Shown here: positions 51,070 to 60,609 of the stretch, one piece after another | Numbering within the stretch: position 1 is the stretch's first letter | Layout: each line of letters opens with the position of its first letter | DNA from: Microbacterium sp. CGR2 | GTDB lineage: Bacteria > Actinomycetota > Actinomycetes > Actinomycetales > Microbacteriaceae | DNA: 64,000 nucleotides | Reading direction: 5' to 3' | Assembly: GCF_003626735.1 (NCBI RefSeq) | Contig: NZ_RBHX01000001.1 | Location: 868,001-932,000, forward strand | Made by a program: the position numbers and the translations under genes | Notes under the pieces: model-generated | Database searches by the model: none | What the model saw: the letters and a program-made list of their open reading frames with translations, nothing else | What the model was told of the DNA's origin: nothing

Positions 51070-51089
51070 ACTATACAGGTTGGTATAGT
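51070..51089. promoter_or_regulatory. TetR operator between transporter and tetR genes
   Basis: A perfect palindrome ACTATAC-AGGTTG-GTATAGT, nearly filling the 33-base divergent interval. Likely bound by the adjacent TetR protein, blocking both promoters. Confidence 0.8.
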
Positions 51090-51095
51090 TTTTGC

Positions 51096-51695
51096 ATGCC
51101 CCTTCCCGTTCCCGAACTCGCTCCGCTCACTCCCGGCGCCCGCCGAGTGCTCGATGCCGCGTCGCACCTGTTCTACAAGGGCGGCATCCACGCGGTGGGC
51201 GTCGACACGATCGCCGAAGCCGCGGGCGTGACCAAGAAGACCCTCTACGACCGCTTCGGCTCGAAAGAGGCGCTGGTGGTCGCGTACCTGCAGCACCGGG
51301 ACGCGCGCTGGCGCGATCACGTCACCGAACACCTGGCCCGGGTGCCGGAGCCGGGCGCCGAGCGCGTGCTGGCCATCTTCGACGCCGCCATCTCCTGGTC
51401 GGACGAGAACAGCCCGAAGGGATGCAGCGCCATCAACGCGCGTGCCGAACTCGGGGAGGGCGCGGAAGGACACCCGGTGCTCCCCGAGGTGTCCCGCCAG
51501 AAGATCTGGCTGCTCGACCTCTTCGAAGAACTCTGCGCCGAGGCCGACCTGCGCGATCCGCGTGCCACGGCGCAGGTGATGATGCTGCTCTACGAAGGGG
51601 CCATCGTCACGGTGGGGATGGCGACGTTACCGGAACCCTTCCAGGCGGCTCGGCGGTGGGCGGCGGTGCTGCTGGCGCAGGACCCGGCGAGATAA
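51096..51695 (+). CDS. TetR-family repressor
   Basis: A 199-aa regulator with an N-terminal TetR HTH (residues about 13-60, FYKGGIHAVGVDTIAEAAGVTKKTLYDRFGSKEALV) and a helical ligand-binding domain (MNSPKGCSAI-like segment SPKGCSAINARAEL). The 20-bp palindrome upstream and the divergent exporter gene suggest local repression of export, relieved by the exported compound. Followed after 10 bases by the broken cyclodeaminase gene. Confidence 0.92.
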   Translation: MPLPVPELAPLTPGARRVLDAASHLFYKGGIHAVGVDTIAEAAGVTKKTLYDRFGSKEALVVAYLQHRDARWRDHVTEHLARVPEPGAERVLAIFDAAISWSDENSPKGCSAINARAELGEGAEGHPVLPEVSRQKIWLLDLFEELCAEADLRDPRATAQVMMLLYEGAIVTVGMATLPEPFQAARRWAAVLLAQDPAR

Positions 51696-51705
51696 GGTGG
51701 CGCGC

Positions 51706-52328
51706 ATGGCGGAGCGCGCAGACATCCCGACGTCCACCCCGCTGGACGGATGGCTCGCTGCCCTCGGTCAGCCGACCGGCGATCCTGGCGGCGGGGCGGC
51801 ATCCGGGTGATGCTGGGGATCGCGGCATCCCTCTTGCGGATGGTCGCCGAGTACACCGCCGACGACCCGGGGGCGACGGAGTGCGGCAGCCGCCTCACCG
51901 CCCTTCGCTCGGACGCATTGGACGCCGCCGAGGCCGACGGGGTCACGTCCGCGGACTTCGGCGCCGCTCTCGCACTGTCGACAGAGGATCCCGACCGGGA
52001 GCCTCGGGTGCGGAAGGCAGCGGTCGACGCCGCAGCGTCGTCCGCTCGACTCGGAGACGTCGGCATCCGCCTGCTGCCGGAGGTGCGACTCCTCGCCGAG
52101 ATCGGGAACCCGCATCTTGCGGCCGACCTCGCCGTCGCCGCCGAAGCGCTCGGTGCCGGCCTCGCCGGAGCCGTCATCAACCTTCGCGCCAACCTGCAGA
52201 TCGCCCGGAGACACGACGCTGCCGCCTCGGACCTGGCCGATCTCGGTGCGCAGGCCTCCCGCCTCGCCGAAGCAGCTCGGGCGGCACGACAGATCGCCGA
52301 AGAAGCCTCGTCACGCTTCGAGGACTGA
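51706..52328 (+). pseudogene. Cyclodeaminase/cyclohydrolase family gene with a one-base frameshift
   Basis: The frame from ATG 51706 reads LDGWLAALGQPTGDPGGGAASG and stops at 51808; the conserved continuation VMLGIAASLLRMVAEYT resumes in another frame from 51807 and runs to 52328. Restoring one G in the GGG run at 51805-51807 joins both parts into one protein of about 207 aa. Family members (FTCD C-terminal domain/FchA) act on formimino- or methenyl-tetrahydrofolate. Either a genuine recent frameshift or a homopolymer sequencing error. A truncated product starting at GTG 51807 would lack the conserved PGGG loop. Confidence 0.85.
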
Positions 52329-52360
52329 GCTCCCCGTCAGGGCCCGCCACGAGAGCCGCC

Positions 52361-54799
52361 TCACACGCCGCCCTGCACCAGGTCGTTGAGCGTGCGCAGC
52401 ACGGGTGTCATGGCGAAGTCGGATGCCGCGGCATCCGTCGCTCCGCTCACCGTGAGTGTCGCGCGCTCGCCGGGAAGGAGCGTCACGAGGGCGTCGTCCG
52501 CGATCGCTTCCGGGTCGAGGCGATCCACCAGGAAAGTGAGTTCACGCACGAGCGAATGGGCGGTCACCTCGAGAGTCCATCCGGTACTCGTCGGGTGTGC
52601 GGCCACATCGAGCTCCGCCGCTGCGAGCTGTGAATCACGTGCCTCGGCGAAGAAGGCGTGCGCGACGTCGTCCTCCAGGCGCGCGACGACGAGTTCCTGC
52701 GTCGGATCGCCGGCGGTGCTGATCGCGTCGGGCAGGGCATCTCGCCAGGCGGAACGCGGTGCGACATCGATCGCGATCCGCTCCGTGGCGAGGACTCCCC
52801 CGACGAACGACCGACGTTCGACGACCACCTCTCCCGTCCAACGGTCAGCGGTGTCGTTCACGGCGGACAGCACGAGAGCGCCGCCGTCGGGTTGAACCGT
52901 CAGCAGGCGTTCTCGATGTGCGTGCTTGAGAGCGTAGAGCAGGGGCTTGCGCCGTTCGGCGCCATCAACGGCCGCCCAGGAGGTCACCGGCCAGCAGTCG
53001 TTCAGCTGCCACATGATCGTGCCGGTGCAGTGCGGGGTCAAGGACCGCCACCACTCGATGGCCGTTCGCACGGCGACCGCCTGGTTCAGCGACATCGCCC
53101 AGTGCCAGTCGGCCATGTCGTTCGGCAGCGGCACATGAGCTGTCAGACCGTCGGTGAGCTTGTCATTCCCCTTGGCGGCCTTCTGGTGCACGAGCATCCC
53201 CGGCGACTCCGGCGTGAGCGGATCGTCTCCGATCGCCGCCACGAGCGCGCTCCACGTGGGCGGCCCCTGCCACCCGAACTCCGCGACGAATCGCGGCCGG
53301 TGGTCTCGGTAGTGGGGCCAGTCCTTGACGTTCCAGAGGTCCCACACATGGGTCGTGCCGTTCGATGCGTCGTTCTGGTGCATGTCACGGTCGGGCGAGA
53401 ACGGACTGCCGGGCGTGTACGGCACATGCGGCGCGATATCGGCCACCAGCTTCGGGAACAGGTCGTAGTAATAGCCCGCTCCCCACGTGCGCCCATCCAG
53501 ACGCTGCGGCCAGTTCCAGTCCTGATAGCCCCAGATGTTCTCGTTGTTGCCGTTGAGGACCACCAGCGACGGGTGGGCGCCCAGGCGCGCGATGGCCTCG
53601 GCCGCTTCGGCCTCGAACTCGCTCCACAGGGGCTCTTCCTCGGCATACGCCGCGCACGCGAGCAGGAAATCCTGCCAGGTGAGGATGCCGCGCTCGTCGC
53701 ACTCGGCGTAGAAATCCTCGGACTCGTAGATGCCCCCACCCCAGACGCGGATGAGGTTGATGCCCGCGAACTCGGCCTGAGCGAGGCGCCGCGCGTATCG
53801 ATCCCGGTCGACGCGGTGCGGGAACGCGTCCTCAGGGATCCAGTTCGCGCCGCGCACGAGGATCGGACGGTCGTTGACCACGATGGTGAAGGCGGTGCCG
53901 TCGGCATCCGGCTCCAGCCGCACTTCGGCGCTGCGGAAGCCGATACGCCGTGTCAGGCGGTCCAGGACTTCACCGGCCGACGAGAGCAGGTCTACTTCCA
54001 GGTCGTACAGCGGCTGCGCGCCGTGACCTCGTGGCCACCACAACTCGGCACCGGGCACGGCGATGTCGACGCGGGCCCAACCGTCGACGATGTCCGCCTC
54101 GTGTACGACACCCGCGACGCGCAGCCGAATCCGGGAGGCCGTGCCGCGCACGGGCACCGCCACCTGCAGCCTCGCCTCGCCGTCGATGCGGACTCCCGCG
54201 ATCCGGGCGTCGCCGAAGCGGGCGTCCGACCAGCTCTCCAGGGTGACCGGACGCCAGATTCCCGACGTCGACGTGTCGATTCCCCAGTCCCATCCGAAGC
54301 TGCAGGCCATCTTGCGGATGGCGTTGTACGGGTGATGGTTCGTATGCGGACGATAGCCGAGCGCGAGACTGGCCGCATCCGCCGCTCGAACCGGCGATGC
54401 GAACTCCACCACGAGCTCGTTCGACCCGTCGACGACAGAGGCCGAGACGTCGAAGCGGTGTGTGCGATGCATGTTGCGCGTCTCACCGAGCTCGACGCCG
54501 TTCAGGCGAACCTTCGCGATGGTGTCGAGGCCCTGGAAGACGAGTTCCTGGTGCGCGTCACCCGGCTGCACATCGAAGACCGTCCGATAGGTCCAGTCGG
54601 TGATGCCGATCCACGCCTGGGTCTTCTCGTTCTCATCGAGATACGGGTCCGGAATGAGTCCGCCGGCCAGGAGATCGGTGTGCACGGAGCCCGGGACGGA
54701 TGCCGGCACGGCACCGGCGTCGCGAATGTGATCCGGCACCGGGCCGCGGCCCGCGGCGACCGTCCACCCCTCGTGCAGCGTCTTGCGCTCGAGCATCAT
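52361..54799 (-). CDS. GH2 beta-mannosidase
   Basis: An 812-aa exo-acting glycoside hydrolase removing terminal beta-mannose residues. The N-terminal sugar-binding domain contains LHEGWTVAAG and AWIGITDWTYRTVF, followed by immunoglobulin-like domain and TIM barrel. The acid/base Glu is in NGNNENIWGY, the nucleophile in FVAEFGWQGPP, with GGGIYESEDFY typical of beta-mannosidases. There is no signal peptide, so the substrate is imported. It is the last gene of the operon, 46 bases after the GH36 gene; GGGAGAA precedes the paired ATG codons. Confidence 0.93.
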   Translation of the reverse strand: MMLERKTLHEGWTVAAGRGPVPDHIRDAGAVPASVPGSVHTDLLAGGLIPDPYLDENEKTQAWIGITDWTYRTVFDVQPGDAHQELVFQGLDTIAKVRLNGVELGETRNMHRTHRFDVSASVVDGSNELVVEFASPVRAADAASLALGYRPHTNHHPYNAIRKMACSFGWDWGIDTSTSGIWRPVTLESWSDARFGDARIAGVRIDGEARLQVAVPVRGTASRIRLRVAGVVHEADIVDGWARVDIAVPGAELWWPRGHGAQPLYDLEVDLLSSAGEVLDRLTRRIGFRSAEVRLEPDADGTAFTIVVNDRPILVRGANWIPEDAFPHRVDRDRYARRLAQAEFAGINLIRVWGGGIYESEDFYAECDERGILTWQDFLLACAAYAEEEPLWSEFEAEAAEAIARLGAHPSLVVLNGNNENIWGYQDWNWPQRLDGRTWGAGYYYDLFPKLVADIAPHVPYTPGSPFSPDRDMHQNDASNGTTHVWDLWNVKDWPHYRDHRPRFVAEFGWQGPPTWSALVAAIGDDPLTPESPGMLVHQKAAKGNDKLTDGLTAHVPLPNDMADWHWAMSLNQAVAVRTAIEWWRSLTPHCTGTIMWQLNDCWPVTSWAAVDGAERRKPLLYALKHAHRERLLTVQPDGGALVLSAVNDTADRWTGEVVVERRSFVGGVLATERIAIDVAPRSAWRDALPDAISTAGDPTQELVVARLEDDVAHAFFAEARDSQLAAAELDVAAHPTSTGWTLEVTAHSLVRELTFLVDRLDPEAIADDALVTLLPGERATLTVSGATDAAASDFAMTPVLRTLNDLVQGGV

Positions 54800-54845
54800 C
54801 GAAGTTCTCCCTGCAGGTTCGGACGGTGGCTATGGATGCATCCAC

Positions 54846-57011
54846 TCACGTGGTCGCACTCACGTCGAGGAGGATCGCCGATTCGGGGTACATCGCCGGC
54901 GTGTGCAGCCCGGCCGTCATCAGCGCACGCCCGCTCAGCTCCACCCCGTTGTCATCGTCGCCGAACCAGGGCGGCGCGATGAGACCGCGCGGGGCGCCGC
55001 CCGGGGTGACGGGTCGCACCCGGTAGCGTCGATCGGGGTCGAGACCGCGAAGCGTGAAGCGGCCGAGCGGCGCGACTTCCGACCTGCCGACGCTGGCAAG
55101 CACGAACAACGCCGCGCTCCTGTCGCTCGCGACGGCACCGTAGAGATTGAGGGTCGGGTCGGAGGTGTCGACCCGAACCATGTCGCCGGTGTGGAGGAGT
55201 TCACGGTACGACTTGTGAGCCTCGATCCACGCGCCGAGCTCGCGCACCTCGTCCTCCGTGGCGGCCGCGAGGTCCCATTCGACCCCGAAGTGCCCGTACA
55301 TCGCCGATGCGGCACGGAATCCCAGGGTGTGCGAGCGACCGGTCGAGTGCGAGACGCCGGATGCGACGTGCGAGCCGAGCATCTCCGGCGGGAGCAGCTG
55401 CATCGTCCACCGATTCATCTGCTGGCGGTCCAGCGGGTCGATGCAGTCCGACACCCAGACGCGGTCGGTGTGTTCGATGATGCCGAGGTCGACGCGCGCC
55501 CCTCCGGAGGAGCACGACTCGATCTCGAGGGAAGGGAATCGCCTCTTCAGTTCGGCCATCAGACGGTAGGTCGCCAGGGTCTGCGCATGGACGCCCGGCA
55601 CCCCGTGCACGCCATGCCCCGCGTCGACGAGATCGCGGTTGTGGTCCCATTTGATGTAGGACACGGCGGTGGCCTCGAGGACGGCGGTCATCCGCTCGAG
55701 CACATGCTCGTACGCCTCATCCCGGCCCAGATCGAGAACGAGCTGGTTGCGTGCGAGCACCGGTGTTCGTCCCGCCACCGCAAGGATCCATTCCGGATGC
55801 TCGCGTGCCAGGTCGGAGTCGGGGTTGATCATCTCGGGCTCGAACCACAGACCGAACTCCATCCCCAATTCGCGGACGTGCTCGGCCAGGGGTGCCAAGC
55901 CCTCTGGCCAGACCTCCTCATCCACGTACCAGTCGCCGAGCCCGGCGGAATCGTCCCTGCGACCGCGGAACCAGCCGTCGTCGAGGACGAAGCGCTCGAT
56001 GCCGAGCGGCGCCGCCCGCTCTGCCAGATCGAACAGGCGGTCGCGGTCGTGATCGAAATACACGGCCTCCCACACGTTGAGAGTCACCGGGCGCGGATGC
56101 CGCGGGTGCACCTCCCGGGCCCGCAGCATCCGGTGCAGCCGTGACGCCTGCTCGTCGAGCCCGTTCCCGTACACGCCGTAGATCCACGGCGAGAAGTACT
56201 CCTCGCCGGTGCGCAGCCGAACTTCACCGGGGAGGAGAAGCTCGCCTCCGCCGACCACCTGCACGCCGGAGAACAGCCGCTCGGCGTACGACCGATGGTT
56301 CCCGCTGAAGCCCACGTGGACCCCCCAGACCTCACCCGCGCCGAAGCCGAAACCCGGCACGCCGACAGAGAGCACCGTCGCGGCATCCGCACCGGTCCGC
56401 CCCTTCCGGCCCTCACGCTCGTGGATGCCGACGACCAGCGGGCTGCGCTGGGGCACGCGCTCCTTGCCCCAGCGACCGGCGAAGTCGAGGATCTCCCGCG
56501 CCACGGGCGGGATCGGAAACGCGACGTTCAGCGCCGCGACGTCGTAGTCGCCCGCCCCGGTGTTGCGCAGCACCGCCTTTGCCCGCACCACTCCCGACTC
56601 GGTGAGTTCGAGGTGCAGGGCGAGGGCGAGCTCCGCTTCGGGATCCACCGCTTCGACGATGATGACGCCCGCGGCGACCTCGACGAGCCCCGGCGCAACG
56701 GGAGCATCGTCGAGGCTCACCTGCGTGGGCCGGAACCTCGGCGACCAGTCGGAACCGGCCCGATGCCCCTCGATCCCCGGTTTGCCCGTCCACCCGCGCC
56801 ACCCCTCGGGGATGACGGCGAGTCGGATCGGGACGTCGATCGCGTTCGGGACGACCGGCTCGATCGACGCCGACGCGAGCGTCCGCGCCTCCGCATCCGT
56901 GAGGGGGCCCAGGGCCGCACCCCAGTGGACGATGGCGGGAAGGTCATCGCCTCCGACATGCACAAGGAGTGACATGCCCGCTGACGAGAAGTGGATGAGG
57001 GAATCGTGCAT
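54846..57011 (-). CDS. GH36 alpha-galactosidase
   Basis: A 721-aa cytoplasmic tetramer-forming type enzyme: N-terminal beta-supersandwich (about 1-310), TIM barrel with VLDDGWFRGRRDD, nucleophile Asp in YIKWDHNRD, CSSGGARVDLG and the acid/base Asp in DRVWVSDCIDPLDRQQ, and a C-terminal beta domain. It removes alpha-1,6-galactose from melibiose-, raffinose- or galactomannan-type oligosaccharides. Being beside the beta-mannosidase in one operon points to galactomannan oligosaccharides. Confidence 0.93.
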   Translation of the reverse strand: MHDSLIHFSSAGMSLLVHVGGDDLPAIVHWGAALGPLTDAEARTLASASIEPVVPNAIDVPIRLAVIPEGWRGWTGKPGIEGHRAGSDWSPRFRPTQVSLDDAPVAPGLVEVAAGVIIVEAVDPEAELALALHLELTESGVVRAKAVLRNTGAGDYDVAALNVAFPIPPVAREILDFAGRWGKERVPQRSPLVVGIHEREGRKGRTGADAATVLSVGVPGFGFGAGEVWGVHVGFSGNHRSYAERLFSGVQVVGGGELLLPGEVRLRTGEEYFSPWIYGVYGNGLDEQASRLHRMLRAREVHPRHPRPVTLNVWEAVYFDHDRDRLFDLAERAAPLGIERFVLDDGWFRGRRDDSAGLGDWYVDEEVWPEGLAPLAEHVRELGMEFGLWFEPEMINPDSDLAREHPEWILAVAGRTPVLARNQLVLDLGRDEAYEHVLERMTAVLEATAVSYIKWDHNRDLVDAGHGVHGVPGVHAQTLATYRLMAELKRRFPSLEIESCSSGGARVDLGIIEHTDRVWVSDCIDPLDRQQMNRWTMQLLPPEMLGSHVASGVSHSTGRSHTLGFRAASAMYGHFGVEWDLAAATEDEVRELGAWIEAHKSYRELLHTGDMVRVDTSDPTLNLYGAVASDRSAALFVLASVGRSEVAPLGRFTLRGLDPDRRYRVRPVTPGGAPRGLIAPPWFGDDDNGVELSGRALMTAGLHTPAMYPESAILLDVSATT

Positions 57012-57059
57012 TGCTTCTCCGGTCGGGGAGGATCTGACGGACGGGTATCGGGCGCGCGC

Positions 57060-58415
57060 CTAGCGGAAGAGATCGTTGACCTGTTCGTTGGCTTCGACGA
57101 GGGTCGACGCATCAGCCTGCAGGCTCAGGATGGCGTCCATCGCCGGGCCCATGATGGCCTGAAGTTCCGCCCAGTTCTCTGCGACGGGTGCCAGGTAGGT
57201 GCTGCCCTCTTCGATCGGCACCTCGAACGGCGCAGTGTCGATCCCTGCGTCAGCGAATGCCTCGCGGGAGATGTCGGCCGAGGATTCCACGGCCGGGAAG
57301 GCGATTCCCTTCGCGGCGGTGATGTCCTGGCACTCCTTCGATGCGAGGAACACGGCGAGCTGCTTTGCCTCCTCCGGGTGGGCGGTCGTCGCGGCGACGG
57401 AGTCGGCCAGGCCGTTGAACATCGATGCGCGCTCGCCGTTCGGCCCTGCCGGCACCGGGGCGATGGCCGTCGTGACGCCCTCGAGGCCGACGTACGCGCG
57501 GGTGTTCCACGATCCCTCGGTCACCATCGCGTACTTGCCCGCGCCGTATGCGTCGATCTGGCCGATGCCGGACGACGCGATCTGGAACGTGGGCATGTAC
57601 CCCTTCTCAGCGAGCGACTGGAACCAGCCGATCGTCTCGACGAACTCCGGGTCGCCGTAGTTGAACTCTTCACCCCACGGGTTCTCATCGGTGTGGGTCC
57701 AGTCGTTGCTGAACGCGTACTGGCTCCACTCGGTCTGACCGTTTCCTCCTCCGGAGGCGTTGAGGCCCAGACCGTAGACGGCGATCGAGTCCTTGTCGAA
57801 CCCGGGCTCGTTCCCATGGACGCCGTTCGTGTCGACGGTCAGGCTGGCGATGATCTGCTCCCATGTGCCACCGTCTTCCGGGTTCCACTCCGCAGCGTCG
57901 AGCTGCTCCTTCGTGACCCCGGCACTCTCCAGCATCTCGCTGTTCGCGAAGACGGCGACCGTGTCGTAGTCCTTCGGCAGTCCGTAGCGCTTGTCGTCCT
58001 GACCTACCCACAGCTCCGCGAGGCCCTCGCGATAGATGGCCAGGTCGACGTCCTCCGCCTCGACGGCATCGTCGATGGCGAGCAGCTGGCCTTTGGCGGC
58101 GAGGCCCGGGTAGTAGCTCAGATGGTTGACGAACACGTCCGGCCCGTCGCCGGAGACGAGTCCGGCGGTCAGGGTCGACCAGTAGTCGTCCCAGCCGTAC
58201 TGCGTCGTCTTCACGCTGATGCCGGGGTTCGCCTCGGTGAATGCGGCGACACATTCCTCGTAGCCGGGCTGCTGGTTGGCATCCCACACCCAGTAGTCCA
58301 ACTCGACGGCGGCGCCATCGCCTCCGCCGCCTGCCCCGCTGCTGCAGCCGACGAGAACGATGGTGGATGCCGCGACTGCGGCTGCCGCAGTGAACAGACT
58401 TCTTTGCCGTGTCAT
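57060..58415 (-). CDS. ABC sugar-binding lipoprotein, galactomannan operon
   Basis: A 451-aa extracellular solute-binding protein; lipobox IVLVGCSS with Cys near residue 24. Conserved LDYWVWDANQQPGYEECV, VSGDGPDVFVNHLSYYP, YGLPKDYDTVAVFANSEML and MVTEGSWNTRAYV are present. AAAGGA precedes ATG 58415. It lies between the permease genes and the two glycosidases, 53 and 48 bases from its neighbours. Likely ligand: galactosylated manno-oligosaccharide, inferred from the downstream enzymes. Confidence 0.92.
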   Translation of the reverse strand: MTRQRSLFTAAAAVAASTIVLVGCSSGAGGGGDGAAVELDYWVWDANQQPGYEECVAAFTEANPGISVKTTQYGWDDYWSTLTAGLVSGDGPDVFVNHLSYYPGLAAKGQLLAIDDAVEAEDVDLAIYREGLAELWVGQDDKRYGLPKDYDTVAVFANSEMLESAGVTKEQLDAAEWNPEDGGTWEQIIASLTVDTNGVHGNEPGFDKDSIAVYGLGLNASGGGNGQTEWSQYAFSNDWTHTDENPWGEEFNYGDPEFVETIGWFQSLAEKGYMPTFQIASSGIGQIDAYGAGKYAMVTEGSWNTRAYVGLEGVTTAIAPVPAGPNGERASMFNGLADSVAATTAHPEEAKQLAVFLASKECQDITAAKGIAFPAVESSADISREAFADAGIDTAPFEVPIEEGSTYLAPVAENWAELQAIMGPAMDAILSLQADASTLVEANEQVNDLFR

Positions 58416-58468
58416 GGTGCGTCCTTTCGGTGATGAATGGGTGATGGTGCGCGAGCGCGCGATGGTGC

Positions 58469-59464
58469 TCACTTGAGACCGGAGAACCCGATCGAGTTGA
58501 TGACGCGCTTGCCCATGAGCGCGAAGAGGATGATGATCGGGAGCGCCGAGATGAGTGTCGCGGCCATGAGTCCAGCCCAGTCGGGGCTGCCCTGAGGTGT
58601 CTGCGATCGGAAGACCCCGAGTGCCACGGTCAGCACCCGCACCTCTTCGGATCGGCCGACCAGCAGCGGCCAGAAGTACTCGTTCCAGGTGCCGATGTAG
58701 GTGAGGATCGCGAGAGTCATGATGGGCGCACTCGAGATGGGCGCGACCACCTGGAAGAAGGTGCGTGCATATCCCGCACCGTCCAGTCGTGCCGCTTCTT
58801 CGAGCTCTTTCGGGATGCCCAGGAAGAACTGCCGCAGGAAGAAGATCGAGAACGGCGCCATGAGCAGCGAGGGCAGCATGATCCCGAGGAAGGTGTTCAG
58901 CAGTCCCAGGTCGCGGATGAGGATGAAGTTGGGCAGCGTGGTGAAGATCGGCGGGATCATGAGGGCTGTCAGGAACAGGAAGAGCATCGCGTCCCGCCCC
59001 GGCCAGCGCAGGCGCGCGAAGGCGTAAGCGGCGAGCGCGCAGAAGAACGTCTGGACGACGGTGGTGATCGTCGCCACGATGATCGAGTTGCGCAGGTACA
59101 ACCAGAAGTCGAGGGATGCTCCCGACCCGCCATCGGCGAGCGCCTCCTCCGGCGTCGCCAACCCGAGGACGCGCTTCCACCCGCCGAGGCTGAATTCTGC
59201 GGGCAGCAGGTTCCCGGAGTTGGCGGCGAGAGCGGCGTTGGACGAGAACGACGTGCGCAGCATCCAGTAGAAGGGGAAGAGCGTCAGCACGAGCGATGCG
59301 ATGAGGAAGGCCCAGGCGAGGACGCGGCCGATGCGACCACGCAGCCTCGGCCGCCCGCGGACCGGCGAGGAGACGGTGCCGATCGGCTTGGTCGGGGCGG
59401 GGTCGGTGTCGTTCACAGGGGCGAGCGGCGCCGGTTCGATGGGAAGGGTGGGCGGGACGGACAT
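58469..59464 (-). CDS. ABC sugar permease (MalG type), galactomannan operon
   Basis: A 331-aa inner-membrane subunit with a 45-residue Pro-rich cytoplasmic extension, six helices and EAA motif ELEEAARLDGAGYARTF. ATG 59464 is chosen; the frame continues upstream only through the partner permease gene. Paired with the gene 29 bases upstream. Confidence 0.92.
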   Translation of the reverse strand: MSVPPTLPIEPAPLAPVNDTDPAPTKPIGTVSSPVRGRPRLRGRIGRVLAWAFLIASLVLTLFPFYWMLRTSFSSNAALAANSGNLLPAEFSLGGWKRVLGLATPEEALADGGSGASLDFWLYLRNSIIVATITTVVQTFFCALAAYAFARLRWPGRDAMLFLFLTALMIPPIFTTLPNFILIRDLGLLNTFLGIMLPSLLMAPFSIFFLRQFFLGIPKELEEAARLDGAGYARTFFQVVAPISSAPIMTLAILTYIGTWNEYFWPLLVGRSEEVRVLTVALGVFRSQTPQGSPDWAGLMAATLISALPIIILFALMGKRVINSIGFSGLK

Positions 59465-59493
59465 GGTCGACCTCCTAGCGGGCGATGCGGCGC

Positions 59494-60435
59494 TCATGCC
59501 AGATCCGACTGGTTCGCACGGGTCAGCCGCAGTTGCAGCAGGCTGACTCCCGCGAGGATGAGGAAGAGCGCGACGGAGACAGCGGACGCGTACCCGAACT
59601 CGTAGCGGTTGAACGCGAGATCGTAGATGTAGTAGTAAATGACGCGCGTGGCGTTGACGGGTCCGCCCTGGGTCGTGACCGCGACCGTGTCGAAGATCTG
59701 GAACGATCCGATGATGCTGACGACGAGAACAACGGCGAGGACCGGACGCAGCAGTGGCACGGTGATCCGCCAGAAGGTCTTCCACTCGCCGGCACCATCG
59801 ATCGCGGATGCCTCGTACATTTCCTTCGGGATCATCTGCAGCCCGGCGAAAATGAGCAGTGCGGTGTAGCCCACGTGACGCCAGACGTTGATGAAGGCGA
59901 TCGTCGGGATGGCCAGGGCGGGGTCGCCGAAGAACGCGAGCCGATCCAGACCCAGCCACTCGATGAACTGGTTGCCTATGCCGATCTGGTAGTCGAGGAT
60001 CCAGAACCAGACCAGGGCGACGATGACGTTGGCGACCAGGTAGGGGCCCAGGATGATTCCACGGACGACCAGCGATTGCGTGAGGCGGTGCATCAAAACG
60101 GCGAGCACCAGAGCGAAGATCGTCTGGAAGACGATGTTGATGACGACGTACTGCAGGGTCACCACCAGGGAGTTCCAGAAGACCGGGTCGGCGATCATCC
60201 GTTCGTAGTTGGCAGTCCCGACGAAGCTCTCCGGCTGGAAGACGTCGTAGTCGGTGAACGAGTAGTAGAACCCGCGGATGGCGGGAACGAGCGTGAAGAC
60301 CGCGAAGCCCAGGGCGGCCGGTGCGACGAAGAGCATCGCGACGAGGGCCTCTCTCGACCATCTGCGGCGGGGCCGCGCGGGGTGCGCGGGCCTGCGGGTG
60401 TGCTCTCGCGCCGGCGACGTCATCGTCGTTGCCAT
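59494..60435 (-). CDS. ABC sugar permease (MalF type), galactomannan operon
   Basis: A 313-aa inner-membrane subunit: basic N-terminus (REHTRRPAHPARPRRRW), first helix about 32-55, and EAA-type loop PKEMYEASAIDGAGEWKTF. AGGAG lies 6 bases before ATG 60435. First gene of the five-gene operon (permease, permease, binding protein, GH36, GH2) and divergent from the ROK regulator. Confidence 0.92.
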   Translation of the reverse strand: MATTMTSPAREHTRRPAHPARPRRRWSREALVAMLFVAPAALGFAVFTLVPAIRGFYYSFTDYDVFQPESFVGTANYERMIADPVFWNSLVVTLQYVVINIVFQTIFALVLAVLMHRLTQSLVVRGIILGPYLVANVIVALVWFWILDYQIGIGNQFIEWLGLDRLAFFGDPALAIPTIAFINVWRHVGYTALLIFAGLQMIPKEMYEASAIDGAGEWKTFWRITVPLLRPVLAVVLVVSIIGSFQIFDTVAVTTQGGPVNATRVIYYYIYDLAFNRYEFGYASAVSVALFLILAGVSLLQLRLTRANQSDLA

Positions 60436-60510
60436 CAACGGCTCCTGTTCTCACGTCTTCGTGGGTGGCGACGGAGGCAGCGGCTCGCTTCCGTCGGGCT
60501 TTAGTTTCGT

Positions 60511-60521
60511 ATAGTTACTAT
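60511..60521. promoter_or_regulatory. Palindrome in the ROK/galactomannan divergent promoter
   Basis: ATAGT-T-ACTAT is an exact inverted repeat in an AT-rich patch between the permease and ROK starts. A second dyad, CTTC...GAAG, lies at 60573-60591. Both are candidate ROK operator sites. Confidence 0.45.
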
Positions 60522-60609
60522 GTGGCGTCAAGACCTTCCGGAATATTGGGAGGTCGGATGCTTTTTCGAGATACTTCGTTACGCTATGAAGCGAAAGGTG
60601 GTGACCGTC

